64,000 nucleotides of DNA from Actinomycetota bacterium (lineage in GTDB: Bacteria > Actinomycetota > UBA4738 > HRBIN12). Where the stretch lies: positions 62,001 through 126,000 of the forward strand of contig BPGL01000002.1 in assembly GCA_026003015.1 (NCBI GenBank). The letters run 5' to 3'. A program made the position numbers and the translations under genes. Position 1 is the first letter of the stretch. Each line of letters opens with the position of its first letter. Shown one piece after another: positions 41,642 through 49,845 of this stretch. The notes below the pieces were generated by a model, which saw only the letters and a program-made list of their open reading frames with translations, was not told where the DNA came from and searched no databases.

Positions 41642-42969
41642 CCGCCGCGCAGCTGAACGACCGGCCCGACGCCGATCCGCTCGAGCACGGAGGCCGCCGT
41701 CGTCGAGCGAAGACCGCTCGCGCAGTACGCGAGCAGCGGACGCCCGTCCGGGAGCTCCCCCGCCCGCTCGGCGAGCGCTCCCAGCGGCACGTTCACCGCC
41801 CCGGCGATCCGGCCCAGCTCGAACTCCTCACGCTCCCGCACGTCCAGCGGCCGCGCCCCCATCTCGAGCCACGGCACGGCGTCCTCGGGCCCGATCGTGG
41901 GGAGCGAGCGAACGGGCAGGCCCTCGTCGATCCAGGCCTCGATCCCGCCGCGGAGCCAGCCCGCGAACGACTCGTAGCCCACGACGAGGCAGGCGTCGAC
42001 GATCGCGTCCAGGTCCTGCTCGTCCGCGACGAGCAGGAGCCGCGCTTCGGCCGGAGCCAGCCAGCCGAGCCAGGTCGGGAACGCGTCGCGAAGCGGGATG
42101 GCGAGCGACCCCTGCACGTGCGATCGCGCGTAGGCGTCGGCGGGGCGACAGTCCAGCGTCAGGACGTCCTCGCGCTCGACCAGGGCCGCCGCCTCGTGCG
42201 GGTCGACCGGGGCCGGCGGCGGGATCTCGCCGACCGGGCGGGGCCCGGCCCGGTTCACCGCCCGCATCCGGGCGAAGTACGTCGGGGTGGCGGGGAAGGT
42301 GGTCGGCCACCACGCGGCGAAGGCGTCCGCCCCGCCGGCGAACGTGAGCACGGGGTTCGTCCGGCGCTCCGTGCCGAGCGTCGTCGTGTGCGACCCCCCG
42401 CCGCCGGTCGAGCAGAACGAGCCACCGCCGTGGGTCGGGTACACGGGCGTGTCGTCGGGGAGGTCGGCGAACGCCTCGCGGGCGCTCCGGAACGCGGCGC
42501 GGGAGAGCTCGTCGGTACGCTCGGGCGCGACGAGGTCGCTGCGGGCGGCGCCCCCCGCGATCAGGGCGCCCCCGCTGAACACCGCCGCAGGCTCATCGGA
42601 TCCCGCGCGCGCGACGTACGCGACGTGTTCGGGCGCGTGCCCCGGCGTGGCTCGGACCTCGAGCTCGACGGCGCCGAGGTCGAGTCGCTGGCCGCCGCGG
42701 ACCGGCCGGTGGGGGAAGGCGGCCTCGGCCTCGGCCGGGGCGATCACGTCGGCGCCGGTCGCCCTCGAGATCTCCAGCGCGCCGCTCACGAAGTCGGCGT
42801 GCAGGTGCGTCTCGGCGACCGCGACGATCTCCCACCCACAGGCCTCGGCCGCCGCGAGGTACCGGCCCACACGGCGGTCGGGGTCCACCAGGAGCGCCCG
42901 GCCGCGATCCACCTCGACGAGGTAGGCGCCGTTGCCGAGCCCCGGGTCGTGGACGAGCTCGATGCGCAC
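41608..42969 (-). CDS. Metallo-beta-lactamase fold persulfide dioxygenase-like protein with two rhodanese domains
   Basis: A 453-residue cytoplasmic protein. The N-terminal ~230 residues are an MBL fold with THLHADFVSG, ATPGHAPEHVAYV and YPTHGGGSFC metal ligands, as in ETHE1-like sulfur dioxygenases. The first rhodanese domain (VLTLDCRPADAYARSHVQGS) lacks an active-site Cys (LLLVADEQ in its place). The second (RPLDVREREEFELGRIAG) has the catalytic loop LAYCASGLRS. Such fusions oxidise or transfer persulfide sulfur, so divergent placement from the sulfate-assimilation operon makes sense. GTG 42969 begins at the domain border (VRIELVHDPGLGN); GTG 43005 is an alternative. Confidence 0.9.
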   Translation of the reverse strand: MRIELVHDPGLGNGAYLVEVDRGRALLVDPDRRVGRYLAAAEACGWEIVAVAETHLHADFVSGALEISRATGADVIAPAEAEAAFPHRPVRGGQRLDLGAVELEVRATPGHAPEHVAYVARAGSDEPAAVFSGGALIAGGAARSDLVAPERTDELSRAAFRSAREAFADLPDDTPVYPTHGGGSFCSTGGGGSHTTTLGTERRTNPVLTFAGGADAFAAWWPTTFPATPTYFARMRAVNRAGPRPVGEIPPPAPVDPHEAAALVEREDVLTLDCRPADAYARSHVQGSLAIPLRDAFPTWLGWLAPAEARLLLVADEQDLDAIVDACLVVGYESFAGWLRGGIEAWIDEGLPVRSLPTIGPEDAVPWLEMGARPLDVREREEFELGRIAGAVNVPLGALAERAGELPDGRPLLAYCASGLRSTTAASVLERIGVGPVVQLRGGYGAWRLAHVD

Positions 42970-43030
42970 CCCGCCAGCCTGCCAGCTCTCCTCGCGAGCC
43001 GCCACCCGGCGCCAGCGTGCCCGGGCTTGG

Positions 43031-43093
43031 TTGACACCCGCGCGCGCGGCTGCCTAGGGTTTGCACCTGCAATCCCGATCGCGAGCGTAGGGT
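43031..43093 (+). promoter_or_regulatory. Tandem promoters of the sulfate-assimilation operon
   Basis: P1: TTGACA (43031-43036) and TAGGGT (43055-43060), 18 bases apart. P2: a second TAGGGT (43088-43093) 8 bases before the leader-peptide ATG at 43102, making that transcript leaderless. The AGGGTTT core is repeated in both boxes. Confidence 0.6.
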
Positions 43094-43101
43094 TTCCGGG
43101 C

Positions 43102-43200
43102 ATGATCCGCACGAGGACCGCAGGTCAGGTGGCCGCGATGATCCCCGCCCGTCTGTGCTGTCCCGAGCCGGCCGCCGCGATCGGCGACCCACGCACCTGA
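43102..43200 (+). CDS. Cysteine-sensing leader peptide (32 residues, Arg-Leu-Cys-Cys)
   Basis: ATG 43102 to TGA 43200 encodes 32 residues with IPARLCCPEPAAA in the middle; the two adjacent Cys are codons 19-20. Leaderless short ORFs with consecutive Cys codons ahead of cysteine-biosynthesis operons are known attenuators in mycobacteria: ribosomes stall when Cys-tRNA is scarce and downstream genes are expressed. Here the operon downstream is sulfite reductase-APS reductase-siroheme synthesis, exactly the expected target. A perfect 11-bp hairpin lies 26 bases after the stop. Confidence 0.8.
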   Translation: MIRTRTAGQVAAMIPARLCCPEPAAAIGDPRT

Positions 43201-43226
43201 GCCGCTCCGCACCGAGCGCACCGCGT

Positions 43227-43251
43227 CGAGGCCGCCGACCCGGCGGCCTCG
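43227..43251 (+). terminator. Attenuator-type hairpin between leader peptide and sulfite reductase
   Basis: CGAGGCCGCCG (43227-43237) pairs perfectly with CGGCGGCCTCG (43241-43251) around a 3-base loop. There is no T tract, so it may sequester the start region or act with Rho rather than as an intrinsic terminator. Confidence 0.55.
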
Positions 43252-43292
43252 TGCCATCGACGAACCGATCACCGTCCGATCCGAGCGAAACC

Positions 43293-45002
43293 GTGAGCGA
43301 CACGACCACCCGACGACCCACACCCCGGCGCCGCGGCGAAGGCCAGTGGGGGTTGGGGTACCACGAGCCGCTGAACGCCGTCGAGCAGGCGAAGAAGGAA
43401 GGGCCCCCGTTGGACGTGCGCGAGCGGATCGAGCGGATCTTCGCGCCCGGAGGCTTCCGATCCATCTCGAAGCAGGACCTGCGGATCCGGCTCCGCTGGT
43501 GGGGTCTGTACACCCAGCGCAAGCAGGGCGTGCCGGGCGAGCGGACCGGCAGCGCCGAACCCGAGGAGCTCGAGGACGAGTTCTTCATGCTGCGCATCCG
43601 GGTCGACGGCGGTCGGCTCACGAGCGACCAGCTCCGTGCGATCGCGTGGGCGAGCGAGCGCCACGGACGAGACGTCGCCGACATCACGGACCGGCAGAAC
43701 GTGCAGCTGCACTGGATCCGGATCGAGGACGTCCCCGCGATCTGGCAACGCATCGAGCAGGTGGGCCTGACGACGGCCGACGCGTGCGGGGACACGCCCC
43801 GGGTGATCCTCGGGTGCCCGCTGGCCGGCATCACCGCCCACGAGGTCCTCGACGCCAGCCCGGCGATCCGCACCGTCGCGGAGCGCTACGTGGGGGCCCC
43901 CGAGGTCCAGAACCTCCCTCGCAAGTACAAGACGTCGATCTCGGGATGCCTGCGCGGCTGCACGAACCCGGAGATCAACGACGTCGCGTTCCAGGGCGTC
44001 GAGCACCCGGAGCTCGGACCCGGCTACGACCTGTGGGTCGGCGGGGGCCTGTCGACGAACCCGATGCTCGCCAAGCGTCTCGGGGCCTTCGTCCCGCCCG
44101 AGCGGGTCGCGGAGGCCTGGTTCGGCGTGACCGCGCTGTTCCGCGAGTACGGGTACCGACGCTCGCGGAACCACGCGCGGTTCAAGTTCCTCGTCGCCGA
44201 CTGGGGCGCCGATCGCGTCCGCGACGTCCTCGAGCGCGAGTTCCTCGACGCGCCCCTGCCCGACGGGCCCGCCGCCGTCGTCCAGCCGATGGCGGCGCGG
44301 ACCCACGTCGGGGTCCAGCCCCAGCGCGACGGTCGGGTGGCGGTCGGCGCCGCGCCGCGCGCCGGCCGGATCGCCGGCCACCAGCTGCGCCTCGTCGCGG
44401 ACCTCGCCGACCGCTACGGGTCGGGGCGACTCGCGCTCACCCCCCAGCAGCAGATCGTGGTGATCGGCGTCGACCCCGAGCGCGCCCCGGCGCTGATCGA
44501 GGAGCTCGAGCGGCTCGACCTGCCGGTGCGTCCCGACGCCTTCCGGCGCGGAACGATGGCCTGCACCGGGATCGAGTTCTGCAAGCTCGCGATCGGCGAG
44601 ACGAAGGGGCGGGCCGCGTGGCTCACCGCCGAGCTGAAGGATCGGCTCCCCGACCTCGACGAGGAGATCCGGATCCACGTGAACGGTTGCCCGAACTCCT
44701 GCGCCCGTTTCCAGGTCGCCGACATCGGCCTGATGGCGGCCCTGCAGGTTCGACCCGACGGTACGAAGAGCGACGCCTTCCTCGTGCACCTCGGCGGGGC
44801 GCTGGAGGGGCCCGAGCGCTCGGCGTTCGCTCGGAAGGTCCGGGGCGTCAAGATCCTCGCCGAGGACGCCGCCGACTACGTCGAGCTGCTGCTGCGGCGC
44901 TACCGCAGCCGTCGGCGGCCCGACGACACGTTCTCGTCGTTCGTCGCCCGCCTGGACGCCGAGGCCCTGGCTCGCTTCGCGGCCCCGGGAGGCAGGAGGT
45001 GA
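43293..45002 (+). CDS. sir: Ferredoxin-dependent assimilatory sulfite reductase (NirA/SirA type)
   Basis: Reduces sulfite to sulfide with siroheme and a [4Fe-4S] cluster; 569 residues with two ferredoxin-like halves. The cluster cysteines are in MACTGIEFCKLA and HVNGCPNSCARFQ (Cx5C...Cx3C). DITDRQNVQLHWIRIEDVPA, TPQQQIVVIGVD and KYKTSISGCLRGC are further family segments. GTG 43293 is the first start after the attenuator hairpin. The long frame upstream overlaps the leader and is not family sequence. Nitrite reductase of the same family is an alternative, but the leader, APS reductase and siroheme genes point to sulfite. Confidence 0.92.
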   Translation: MSDTTTRRPTPRRRGEGQWGLGYHEPLNAVEQAKKEGPPLDVRERIERIFAPGGFRSISKQDLRIRLRWWGLYTQRKQGVPGERTGSAEPEELEDEFFMLRIRVDGGRLTSDQLRAIAWASERHGRDVADITDRQNVQLHWIRIEDVPAIWQRIEQVGLTTADACGDTPRVILGCPLAGITAHEVLDASPAIRTVAERYVGAPEVQNLPRKYKTSISGCLRGCTNPEINDVAFQGVEHPELGPGYDLWVGGGLSTNPMLAKRLGAFVPPERVAEAWFGVTALFREYGYRRSRNHARFKFLVADWGADRVRDVLEREFLDAPLPDGPAAVVQPMAARTHVGVQPQRDGRVAVGAAPRAGRIAGHQLRLVADLADRYGSGRLALTPQQQIVVIGVDPERAPALIEELERLDLPVRPDAFRRGTMACTGIEFCKLAIGETKGRAAWLTAELKDRLPDLDEEIRIHVNGCPNSCARFQVADIGLMAALQVRPDGTKSDAFLVHLGGALEGPERSAFARKVRGVKILAEDAADYVELLLRRYRSRRRPDDTFSSFVARLDAEALARFAAPGGRR

Positions 45003-45145
45003 GCACGCCGCGCGCCGTGCCGTTCTACTGTCCGTTCTGCGGCGAGGAGGACCTACGCCCGGCCGAACCGAGCGGGTGGTGGTGCCCGAGCTGTGACCGT
45101 CGCTTCGCCCTGAGGCTCGTCCAGGACGACGAGGAGCGCCCATGA
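44999..45145 (+). CDS. Small zinc-ribbon protein of the sulfate-assimilation operon (48 residues)
   Basis: The frame overlaps the sulfite reductase stop (GTGA) and the cysH start, so it is translated in the operon. It has two CxxC pairs, YCPFCGEEDLRP and WWCPSCDRRF, forming a rubredoxin-like zinc ribbon. Small zinc-ribbon ORFs are, from memory, found at this place between sulfite reductase and APS reductase in other Actinobacteria. Its role is not established; a metal or sulfur chaperone or a redox partner is possible. Confidence 0.85.
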   Translation: MSTPRAVPFYCPFCGEEDLRPAEPSGWWCPSCDRRFALRLVQDDEERP

Positions 45146-45996
45146 GACCCGACCGCGTCGAGCCGATCCACGAGCCGGCGACGCCGATCGTCGACGAGGA
45201 GGCCGCCTGGGTCCATCAGGCCGCCGCGCGCTTCGAACGGGCGAGCGCGCAGGAGCTCCTCTCGTGGGCCCTCGAACGGTTCCACCCGCGCATGGCGATC
45301 AGCGCGGCCGGGGGCGTGGACGGGATGGCCCTGATCGACATGGCGTGGCGGATCCGGCCCGACGTGCGCGTGTTCACGCTCGACACCGGACGGCTGCCAC
45401 CGGAGACCTACGAGCTGTTCGAGCGGGTTCGCGAGCACTACGGGATCCGGGTGGAGTTCGAACAGCCCGACGGGCAAGACGTGTCCGCGCTCGTGACGGA
45501 ACACGGGCCGAACCTGATGTACCGATCGCTCGAGCTGCGGTTGGCCTGCTGCAACGTGCGGAAGGTCGAACCGCTGAAGCGCAAGCTCGCGACCCTGGAC
45601 GCGTGGGTGGCGGGCCTTCGGCGCGAGCAGTGGAAGAGCCGGCGCAACATCGCGAAGGTCGAGCTCGATCGAGAGCACGGTGGGATCGTGAAGCTGAACC
45701 CCCTCGCCGACTGGACGCTCGAGCAGGTGTGGACCTACGTCCGGGAGCACGACGTGCCCTACCACCCGCTGTTCGACAAGGGGTACACCTCGATCGGCTG
45801 CGCGCCGTGCACGCGGCCCGTGATGCCGGGGGAGCCGGAGCGCGCCGGCCGCTGGTGGTGGGAGCAGGACACCGACAAGGAGTGCGGCATCCACTGCTCC
45901 GTGGCGCTGCTCGGATCGATGTCGGACCGCGAGCGCGAGGCGAACGGGATCCCGTCCCCGGTCGAGCCCCGTTCGGTCGATCCCGGGGAGGCCTGA
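45142..45996 (+). CDS. cysH: Assimilatory adenylylsulfate (APS) reductase, CysH family
   Basis: Reduces APS to sulfite and AMP using thioredoxin; 284 residues. The PP-loop-type nucleotide site is AISAAGGVDGMALIDMAWR. The iron-sulfur Cys pairs LACCNVRKVEPL and IGCAPCTRPVMPG distinguish APS reductase from cluster-free PAPS reductase. The catalytic Cys is in KECGIHCS near the C-terminus. ATG 45142 overlaps the zinc-ribbon stop. No ATP sulfurylase (sat or cysDN) or APS kinase lies in the window. Confidence 0.95.
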   Translation: MRPDRVEPIHEPATPIVDEEAAWVHQAAARFERASAQELLSWALERFHPRMAISAAGGVDGMALIDMAWRIRPDVRVFTLDTGRLPPETYELFERVREHYGIRVEFEQPDGQDVSALVTEHGPNLMYRSLELRLACCNVRKVEPLKRKLATLDAWVAGLRREQWKSRRNIAKVELDREHGGIVKLNPLADWTLEQVWTYVREHDVPYHPLFDKGYTSIGCAPCTRPVMPGEPERAGRWWWEQDTDKECGIHCSVALLGSMSDREREANGIPSPVEPRSVDPGEA

Positions 45997-45997
45997 G

Positions 45998-46657
45998 ATG
46001 GCGTTCGGCTACCCCGTGATGCTCGAGGTCACCGATCGCCGGTGCGTCGTCGTCGGCGCCGACGCGGTCCGCGAGGGCAAGCCCGAGGGGCTCCTCGCCG
46101 CCGGCGCCACCGACGTCCTCGTCGTCGCCGACGCCCCTGCGGACCGACTCGCGAGGCTCGAGGGGATCCCGGGGGTGCGCGTCCACCGCCGCCCGTGGCG
46201 CCCGGCCGACCTCGACGGCGCGGCGCTCGTGCTCGCCTCATCCCGCGACGCCGAGGAACGGGCCGCGCTCGCACGCGAGGCCCGGGCCCGTGGCGCGCTC
46301 GTGAACGTCATGGACGACGTGAGCGCCTGCGACTTCGCGGCTCCCAGCGTCGTGCGCCGCGGCGAGCTGGTCGTGGCGGTCGGCACGGGCGGCGCCTCGC
46401 CGGCGCTCGCACGGGCCCTGCGCGAGCGGTTCGAGCGCGAGCTCGGCCCCGAGTGGGCGGAGGTCGTCGAGGTCCTGCGCGAGGTCCGGGACCGCACGCG
46501 GGCCCTCGTGCCCTCGCTGCGCGTGCGGGCCGCTCGGTGGCGCGAGGCGCTCGACCTCGCGGAGGCCCAGGAGCTCGTGCGCACGGGCCGGGCCGCCGAG
46601 CTCCGGGGGCGGCTCGTCGCCAGGATCACCGCAGATCGGACGGAGGTCGAGCCGTGA
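45998..46657 (+). CDS. Precorrin-2 dehydrogenase / sirohydrochlorin ferrochelatase-like (CysG N-terminal type)
   Basis: Oxidises precorrin-2 to sirohydrochlorin with NAD, and may insert iron, to make siroheme for sulfite reductase; 219 residues. YPVMLEVTDRRCVVVGADAV starts a Rossmann fold, but the usual GGGxVA glycine cluster is altered to GADAVREGK. LVNVMDDVSACDFAAPSVVR, with the conserved Asp, and VAVGTGGASPALARALRERF match the Met8p/CysG family. It lies between cysH (1 base) and the SUMT gene (4-base overlap). Confidence 0.9.
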   Translation: MAFGYPVMLEVTDRRCVVVGADAVREGKPEGLLAAGATDVLVVADAPADRLARLEGIPGVRVHRRPWRPADLDGAALVLASSRDAEERAALAREARARGALVNVMDDVSACDFAAPSVVRRGELVVAVGTGGASPALARALRERFERELGPEWAEVVEVLREVRDRTRALVPSLRVRAARWREALDLAEAQELVRTGRAAELRGRLVARITADRTEVEP

Positions 46658-47550
46658 CCGGACGCGTGATCCTCGTCGGCGCGGGTCCAGGGGATCCCGA
46701 GCTGATCACGCTTCGCGGCGCGCGCGCGCTCGCGGCCGCCGACGTGGTCGTCTACGACCGGCTCGTCGCCCCGGCCCTGCTCGAGCTCGCTCCGCCCACC
46801 GCCGAGCGGGTCTACGTGGGCAAGGAACCCGGGAGTCACGCCTGGCCGCAGCCGGCGATCTGCGCCTTGCTCGTGGAGCGGGCGCGCGGCGGCGCGACGG
46901 TCGTGCGCCTGAAGGGCGGCGACCCCTTCGTGTTCGGCCGGGGGGGCGAGGAGCTCCTGGCCTGCCTCGAGGTCGGCGTCCCCTGCGAGGTCGTCCCCGG
47001 TGTGACGAGCGCCCTCGCCGCCCCCGCCGCGATCGGCGTCCCCCTCACCCACCGGGGCGTCGCGCGCTCGTTCGCGGTCCTGACCGCTTCCACGGCGGAC
47101 GGGGCGCACGCCGACGACGCCGTTCGCGACCTCGCCTCGGTCGCGCGCGCCGTCGACACGCTCGTCCTCCTCATGGCGGCGGGCAAGCTCGCCGCCACCT
47201 GTGAGGCGCTCGTCGCCGCCGGACGGCCGCCCGACGAGCCGGCCGCGATCGTCCAGTGGGCGACGACCCCCGAGGAGCGGGCCGTCGCGGGCCCCCTGCG
47301 GGATCTGCCATCCCTCGCCGCGGCGGCGCGCATCGGCCCTCCCGCCACGCTCGTCGTCGGCGAGGTGGCGCGCTTCGCCCTTGGGCCCTCGGGTCAAGCG
47401 ACGAGGCGGAGGACCTCCCGCAGATCGTCGATCGCGGGGCCGTCCCAGTCCTCCGGATCGGGACGCAGCGCCTCCGCGGGGTCGAGCCCCGGGTCGCGCA
47501 CGAGCACGGCGGTCATCCCCACCTCGACCGCTCCCCGCAGCTCCCCGTAG
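46654..47550 (+). CDS. cobA: Uroporphyrinogen-III C-methyltransferase (SUMT)
   Basis: Methylates uroporphyrinogen III twice to precorrin-2, the first step to siroheme. Family motifs: ILVGAGPGDPELITLRGARA, DVVVYDRLV, VRLKGGDPFVFGRGGEELLA, VVPGVTSALAAPAAIGVPLT and LTHRGVARSF. The SUMT domain ends near GEVARFALG (base ~47388). The open frame continues to a TAG at 47550 through the 3' part of the convergent HAD gene, giving a Ser/Arg-rich 50-residue tail that is probably not functional. GTG 46654 overlaps the upstream stop. It links the heme precursor pathway at the left of the window with sulfite reductase. Confidence 0.92.
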   Translation: MTGRVILVGAGPGDPELITLRGARALAAADVVVYDRLVAPALLELAPPTAERVYVGKEPGSHAWPQPAICALLVERARGGATVVRLKGGDPFVFGRGGEELLACLEVGVPCEVVPGVTSALAAPAAIGVPLTHRGVARSFAVLTASTADGAHADDAVRDLASVARAVDTLVLLMAAGKLAATCEALVAAGRPPDEPAAIVQWATTPEERAVAGPLRDLPSLAAAARIGPPATLVVGEVARFALGPSGQATRRRTSRRSSIAGPSQSSGSGRSASAGSSPGSRTSTAVIPTSTAPRSSP

Positions 47551-48110
47551 GCGCCGTCGCCGCAGTACAGGCAGTCCGCCGGCCGGACGCCCATCCGCTC
47601 GCAGGCGAGTCGGTAGATCGCGGGGTCGGGCTTGCGCAGACCGACCTCACAGGAGAACACCGCGACGTCGACGAGGGGCGCCAGGGGCGTCGCGCGCCAC
47701 AGCGCCGGGGCGTCGGGGGCGCACATCGAGATCAGCCCGACCGGTCGACGGCGCGAGCGGAGCTCGCGCAGGACCTCGATGGCGCCGGGCCGTGGCGCGA
47801 AGCGCCGAGCGTACAGCGCCGCGCGGGGCTCGAGAGCGACCGCGAGCGAGGTCGCGTCGGGCTCCGGCGCGCCGATCCGCCGACAGATCGCGCGCACGTT
47901 GTCGGCGATCGTCGGCCAGACGCCAGTCTGGCGCTCCGGCGCCGTCGCGATCCAGGCGGCTCGGAACGCCTCGACATCGCAGCCGAGCCGGCGGGCGGCC
48001 GCGTCGACGCTCGCGTAGAACTCCTCGCGGCCGAGCTCGGGGACGAGCGTTCCGAACAGGTCGAACACGACCGCGCGAGGCCCCCGGGCCGGCGCGGGCG
48101 CGGCGGTCAT
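47394..48110 (-). CDS. HAD-superfamily hydrolase
   Basis: A 238-residue cytoplasmic hydrolase. Motif I VVFDLFGTLVPEL contains the Asp nucleophile, motif II is PVGLISMCAPD, the Lys is in GLRKPDPAIYRLACER, and motif IV is CLYCGDGAYGELRGA. In motif IV a Gly-Asp-Gly replaces the more usual Gly-Asp-Asp. ATG 48110 overlaps the stop of fadD (ATGA), so it is co-translated with the acyl-CoA ligase. Its 3' end is overlapped by 157 bases by the SUMT frame on the other strand. The substrate is unknown. Confidence 0.85.
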   Translation of the reverse strand: MTAAPAPARGPRAVVFDLFGTLVPELGREEFYASVDAAARRLGCDVEAFRAAWIATAPERQTGVWPTIADNVRAICRRIGAPEPDATSLAVALEPRAALYARRFAPRPGAIEVLRELRSRRRPVGLISMCAPDAPALWRATPLAPLVDVAVFSCEVGLRKPDPAIYRLACERMGVRPADCLYCGDGAYGELRGAVEVGMTAVLVRDPGLDPAEALRPDPEDWDGPAIDDLREVLRLVA

Positions 48111-49828
48111 GCGGATCCGGCGGCCCGGCGCTTCTGGAGCTCCTCCTCGAGCAGGACCCGCCGCAGGACCTTGCCGATGAGCGTCTCGGGGAGCGACTCG
48201 CGGAACTCCCACTCCTTCGGCACCCGGTAGCCGGCCAGGCCCGAGGCCGGATCGCGGCAGAACGCGTCGAGCTCCTCGGCCGTGAGCGTCTCGCCGGGGC
48301 GGGGGACCACGAACGCCTTGACCCGCTCGCCGGTGACCTCGTCCGGAACCCCGACGACGCTCACCTTGAGCACCTTCGGATGGCGGTAGATGACCTCTTC
48401 GATCTCGGTCGGGTACACGTTGAACCCGCTCACCAAGATCAGCTCCTTGATCCGATCGACGATCCGGAAGTACCCGTCGGGGTCCATCACCGCGACGTCG
48501 CCGGTGTGCAGCCACCCGTTGCGGATCGCCTCGGCGGTCGCATCCGGCCGCCTCCAGTAGCCGAGCATCACCTGGGGCCCCTTGATGCAGAGCTCGCCCC
48601 GCTCCCCCGGAGGGAGCTCGCGGTCGGGGTCGTCGAGCGAGACGATCCGACAGTCCGTGTCCGGGATCGGCAGTCCGATCGAGCCCTCCTTGCGCCGGCC
48701 CTTGATCGGGTTCACGTGGGTCACGGGCGACGCCTCGGTCAGGCCGTACCCCTCGACGACCTGCGCGCCGCCGGTGACCTCCGCGAAGCGGTCGGCCACC
48801 GCCTGCGGCAGCGGGGAGGCGCCCGAGATGCAGGCCTTGAGCGACTTCAGGTCGTACTTGGCCGTGAGCGGGGACTCGTTCAGCGCGATGTACAGCCGGG
48901 GGACGCCCGGGAACAGCGTGACCCGTTCTCGGGCGAGCTCCTTGAGCGTGAGCTTCAGGTCGAACCGCGGGAGCATCGCGAGCTTGAGCCCATGGCCAAG
49001 CCCGAGGTTCATCGCGACGAGCCCGAAGGAGTGGAAGAACGGCAGCACGCACAGGATCGAGTCCTCGCCGTCGATGACCTCGCTGAACAGCGCGCGCGCC
49101 TGGAGGGCGTTGGCCACGAGGTTGAAGTGCGAGAGCATCGCCCCCTTCGAGGAGCCGGTCGTGCCGCCCGTGTAGACGAACGCGGCCGGGTCGCGGCGCG
49201 GATCGACGTCGGCGACCGGCGGGATCAGCTCGGCTCGACGCATCAGGTCCGACCACCAGCGCACCCGGGCGCCCTCGGGGATCGGTGGCCAGGGCTTGTG
49301 CTCGTGGCGGGCCTCGCGTCGGAATTTCAGCGGTGCGAGAACGTTCAGCGGGAAGCGCATCGCGTCCGTGATCTTCGTCGCGACGACCTCTCGGATGCCG
49401 ACGGCGTCACGGACCTTCCCGAAGTTCTCGTAGACCTGGTCGAGCACGACCATCACCTCGACCCCCGCGTCGGTGAGCTGGTGCTCGAGCTCCCGCTGCG
49501 TGTACAGGGGGTTGTTCGCGACCGCGATCGCGCCGATCCGCTGGCACGCGTACCAGGCGATCACGAACTGCGGGCAGTTGGGCAGCAGCAGGCCGACGCG
49601 GTCCCGCTGCCGCACCCCGAGCAACACGAGCACCGCGGAGAAGCGCTCGACCTGCCGCAGCAGCTCCCGATACGTGAGCCGTTTGCCGAAGAAGGCGGTC
49701 GCGGGACGATCGCCGAAGCGCTCCGCCGACCGCCGCAGGTACTCGAAGGCCGAGATCTCGGGGTAGGGCTCCAGGGTCGTGGGCACGTCGGCCGGCCACG
49801 ACGCGAACCAGGGTCGGTGGTCGGTCAT
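48107..49828 (-). CDS. fadD: Long-chain fatty-acid-CoA ligase (FadD family)
   Basis: Activates fatty acids with ATP and CoA; 573 residues, adenylate-forming superfamily. The P-loop FVYTGGTTGSSKGAMLSH is near residue 220. VEGYGLTEASPVTHVNP, LHTGDVAVMDPDGYFRIVDR (Asp and Arg contacting ATP), IKELILVSGFNVYPTEIEE and the C-terminal catalytic Lys region PETLIGKVLRRVL are visible. On the minus strand a TATGAT box lies 6 bases before ATG 49828, so the mRNA is probably leaderless. It is divergent from the ABC exporter. Confidence 0.94.
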   Translation of the reverse strand: MTDHRPWFASWPADVPTTLEPYPEISAFEYLRRSAERFGDRPATAFFGKRLTYRELLRQVERFSAVLVLLGVRQRDRVGLLLPNCPQFVIAWYACQRIGAIAVANNPLYTQRELEHQLTDAGVEVMVVLDQVYENFGKVRDAVGIREVVATKITDAMRFPLNVLAPLKFRREARHEHKPWPPIPEGARVRWWSDLMRRAELIPPVADVDPRRDPAAFVYTGGTTGSSKGAMLSHFNLVANALQARALFSEVIDGEDSILCVLPFFHSFGLVAMNLGLGHGLKLAMLPRFDLKLTLKELARERVTLFPGVPRLYIALNESPLTAKYDLKSLKACISGASPLPQAVADRFAEVTGGAQVVEGYGLTEASPVTHVNPIKGRRKEGSIGLPIPDTDCRIVSLDDPDRELPPGERGELCIKGPQVMLGYWRRPDATAEAIRNGWLHTGDVAVMDPDGYFRIVDRIKELILVSGFNVYPTEIEEVIYRHPKVLKVSVVGVPDEVTGERVKAFVVPRPGETLTAEELDAFCRDPASGLAGYRVPKEWEFRESLPETLIGKVLRRVLLEEELQKRRAAGSA

Positions 49829-49845
49829 CCGGGCATCATAGGGGC
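49829..49845. promoter_or_regulatory. 17-bp divergent promoter between fadD and the ABC exporter
   Basis: Minus strand: TATGAT (49840-49835) lies 6 bases before ATG 49828. Plus strand: CATCAT (49834-49839), a weaker match, lies 6 bases before GTG 49846. The two boxes occupy the same bases, so the two promoters should compete. Confidence 0.5.

Noticed and set aside
43155-43292. In-frame N-terminal extension of sulfite reductase, including GTG 43251
   Set aside because: It overlaps the Cys leader ORF and the attenuator hairpin and shows no family similarity; GTG 43251 would lie inside the hairpin.
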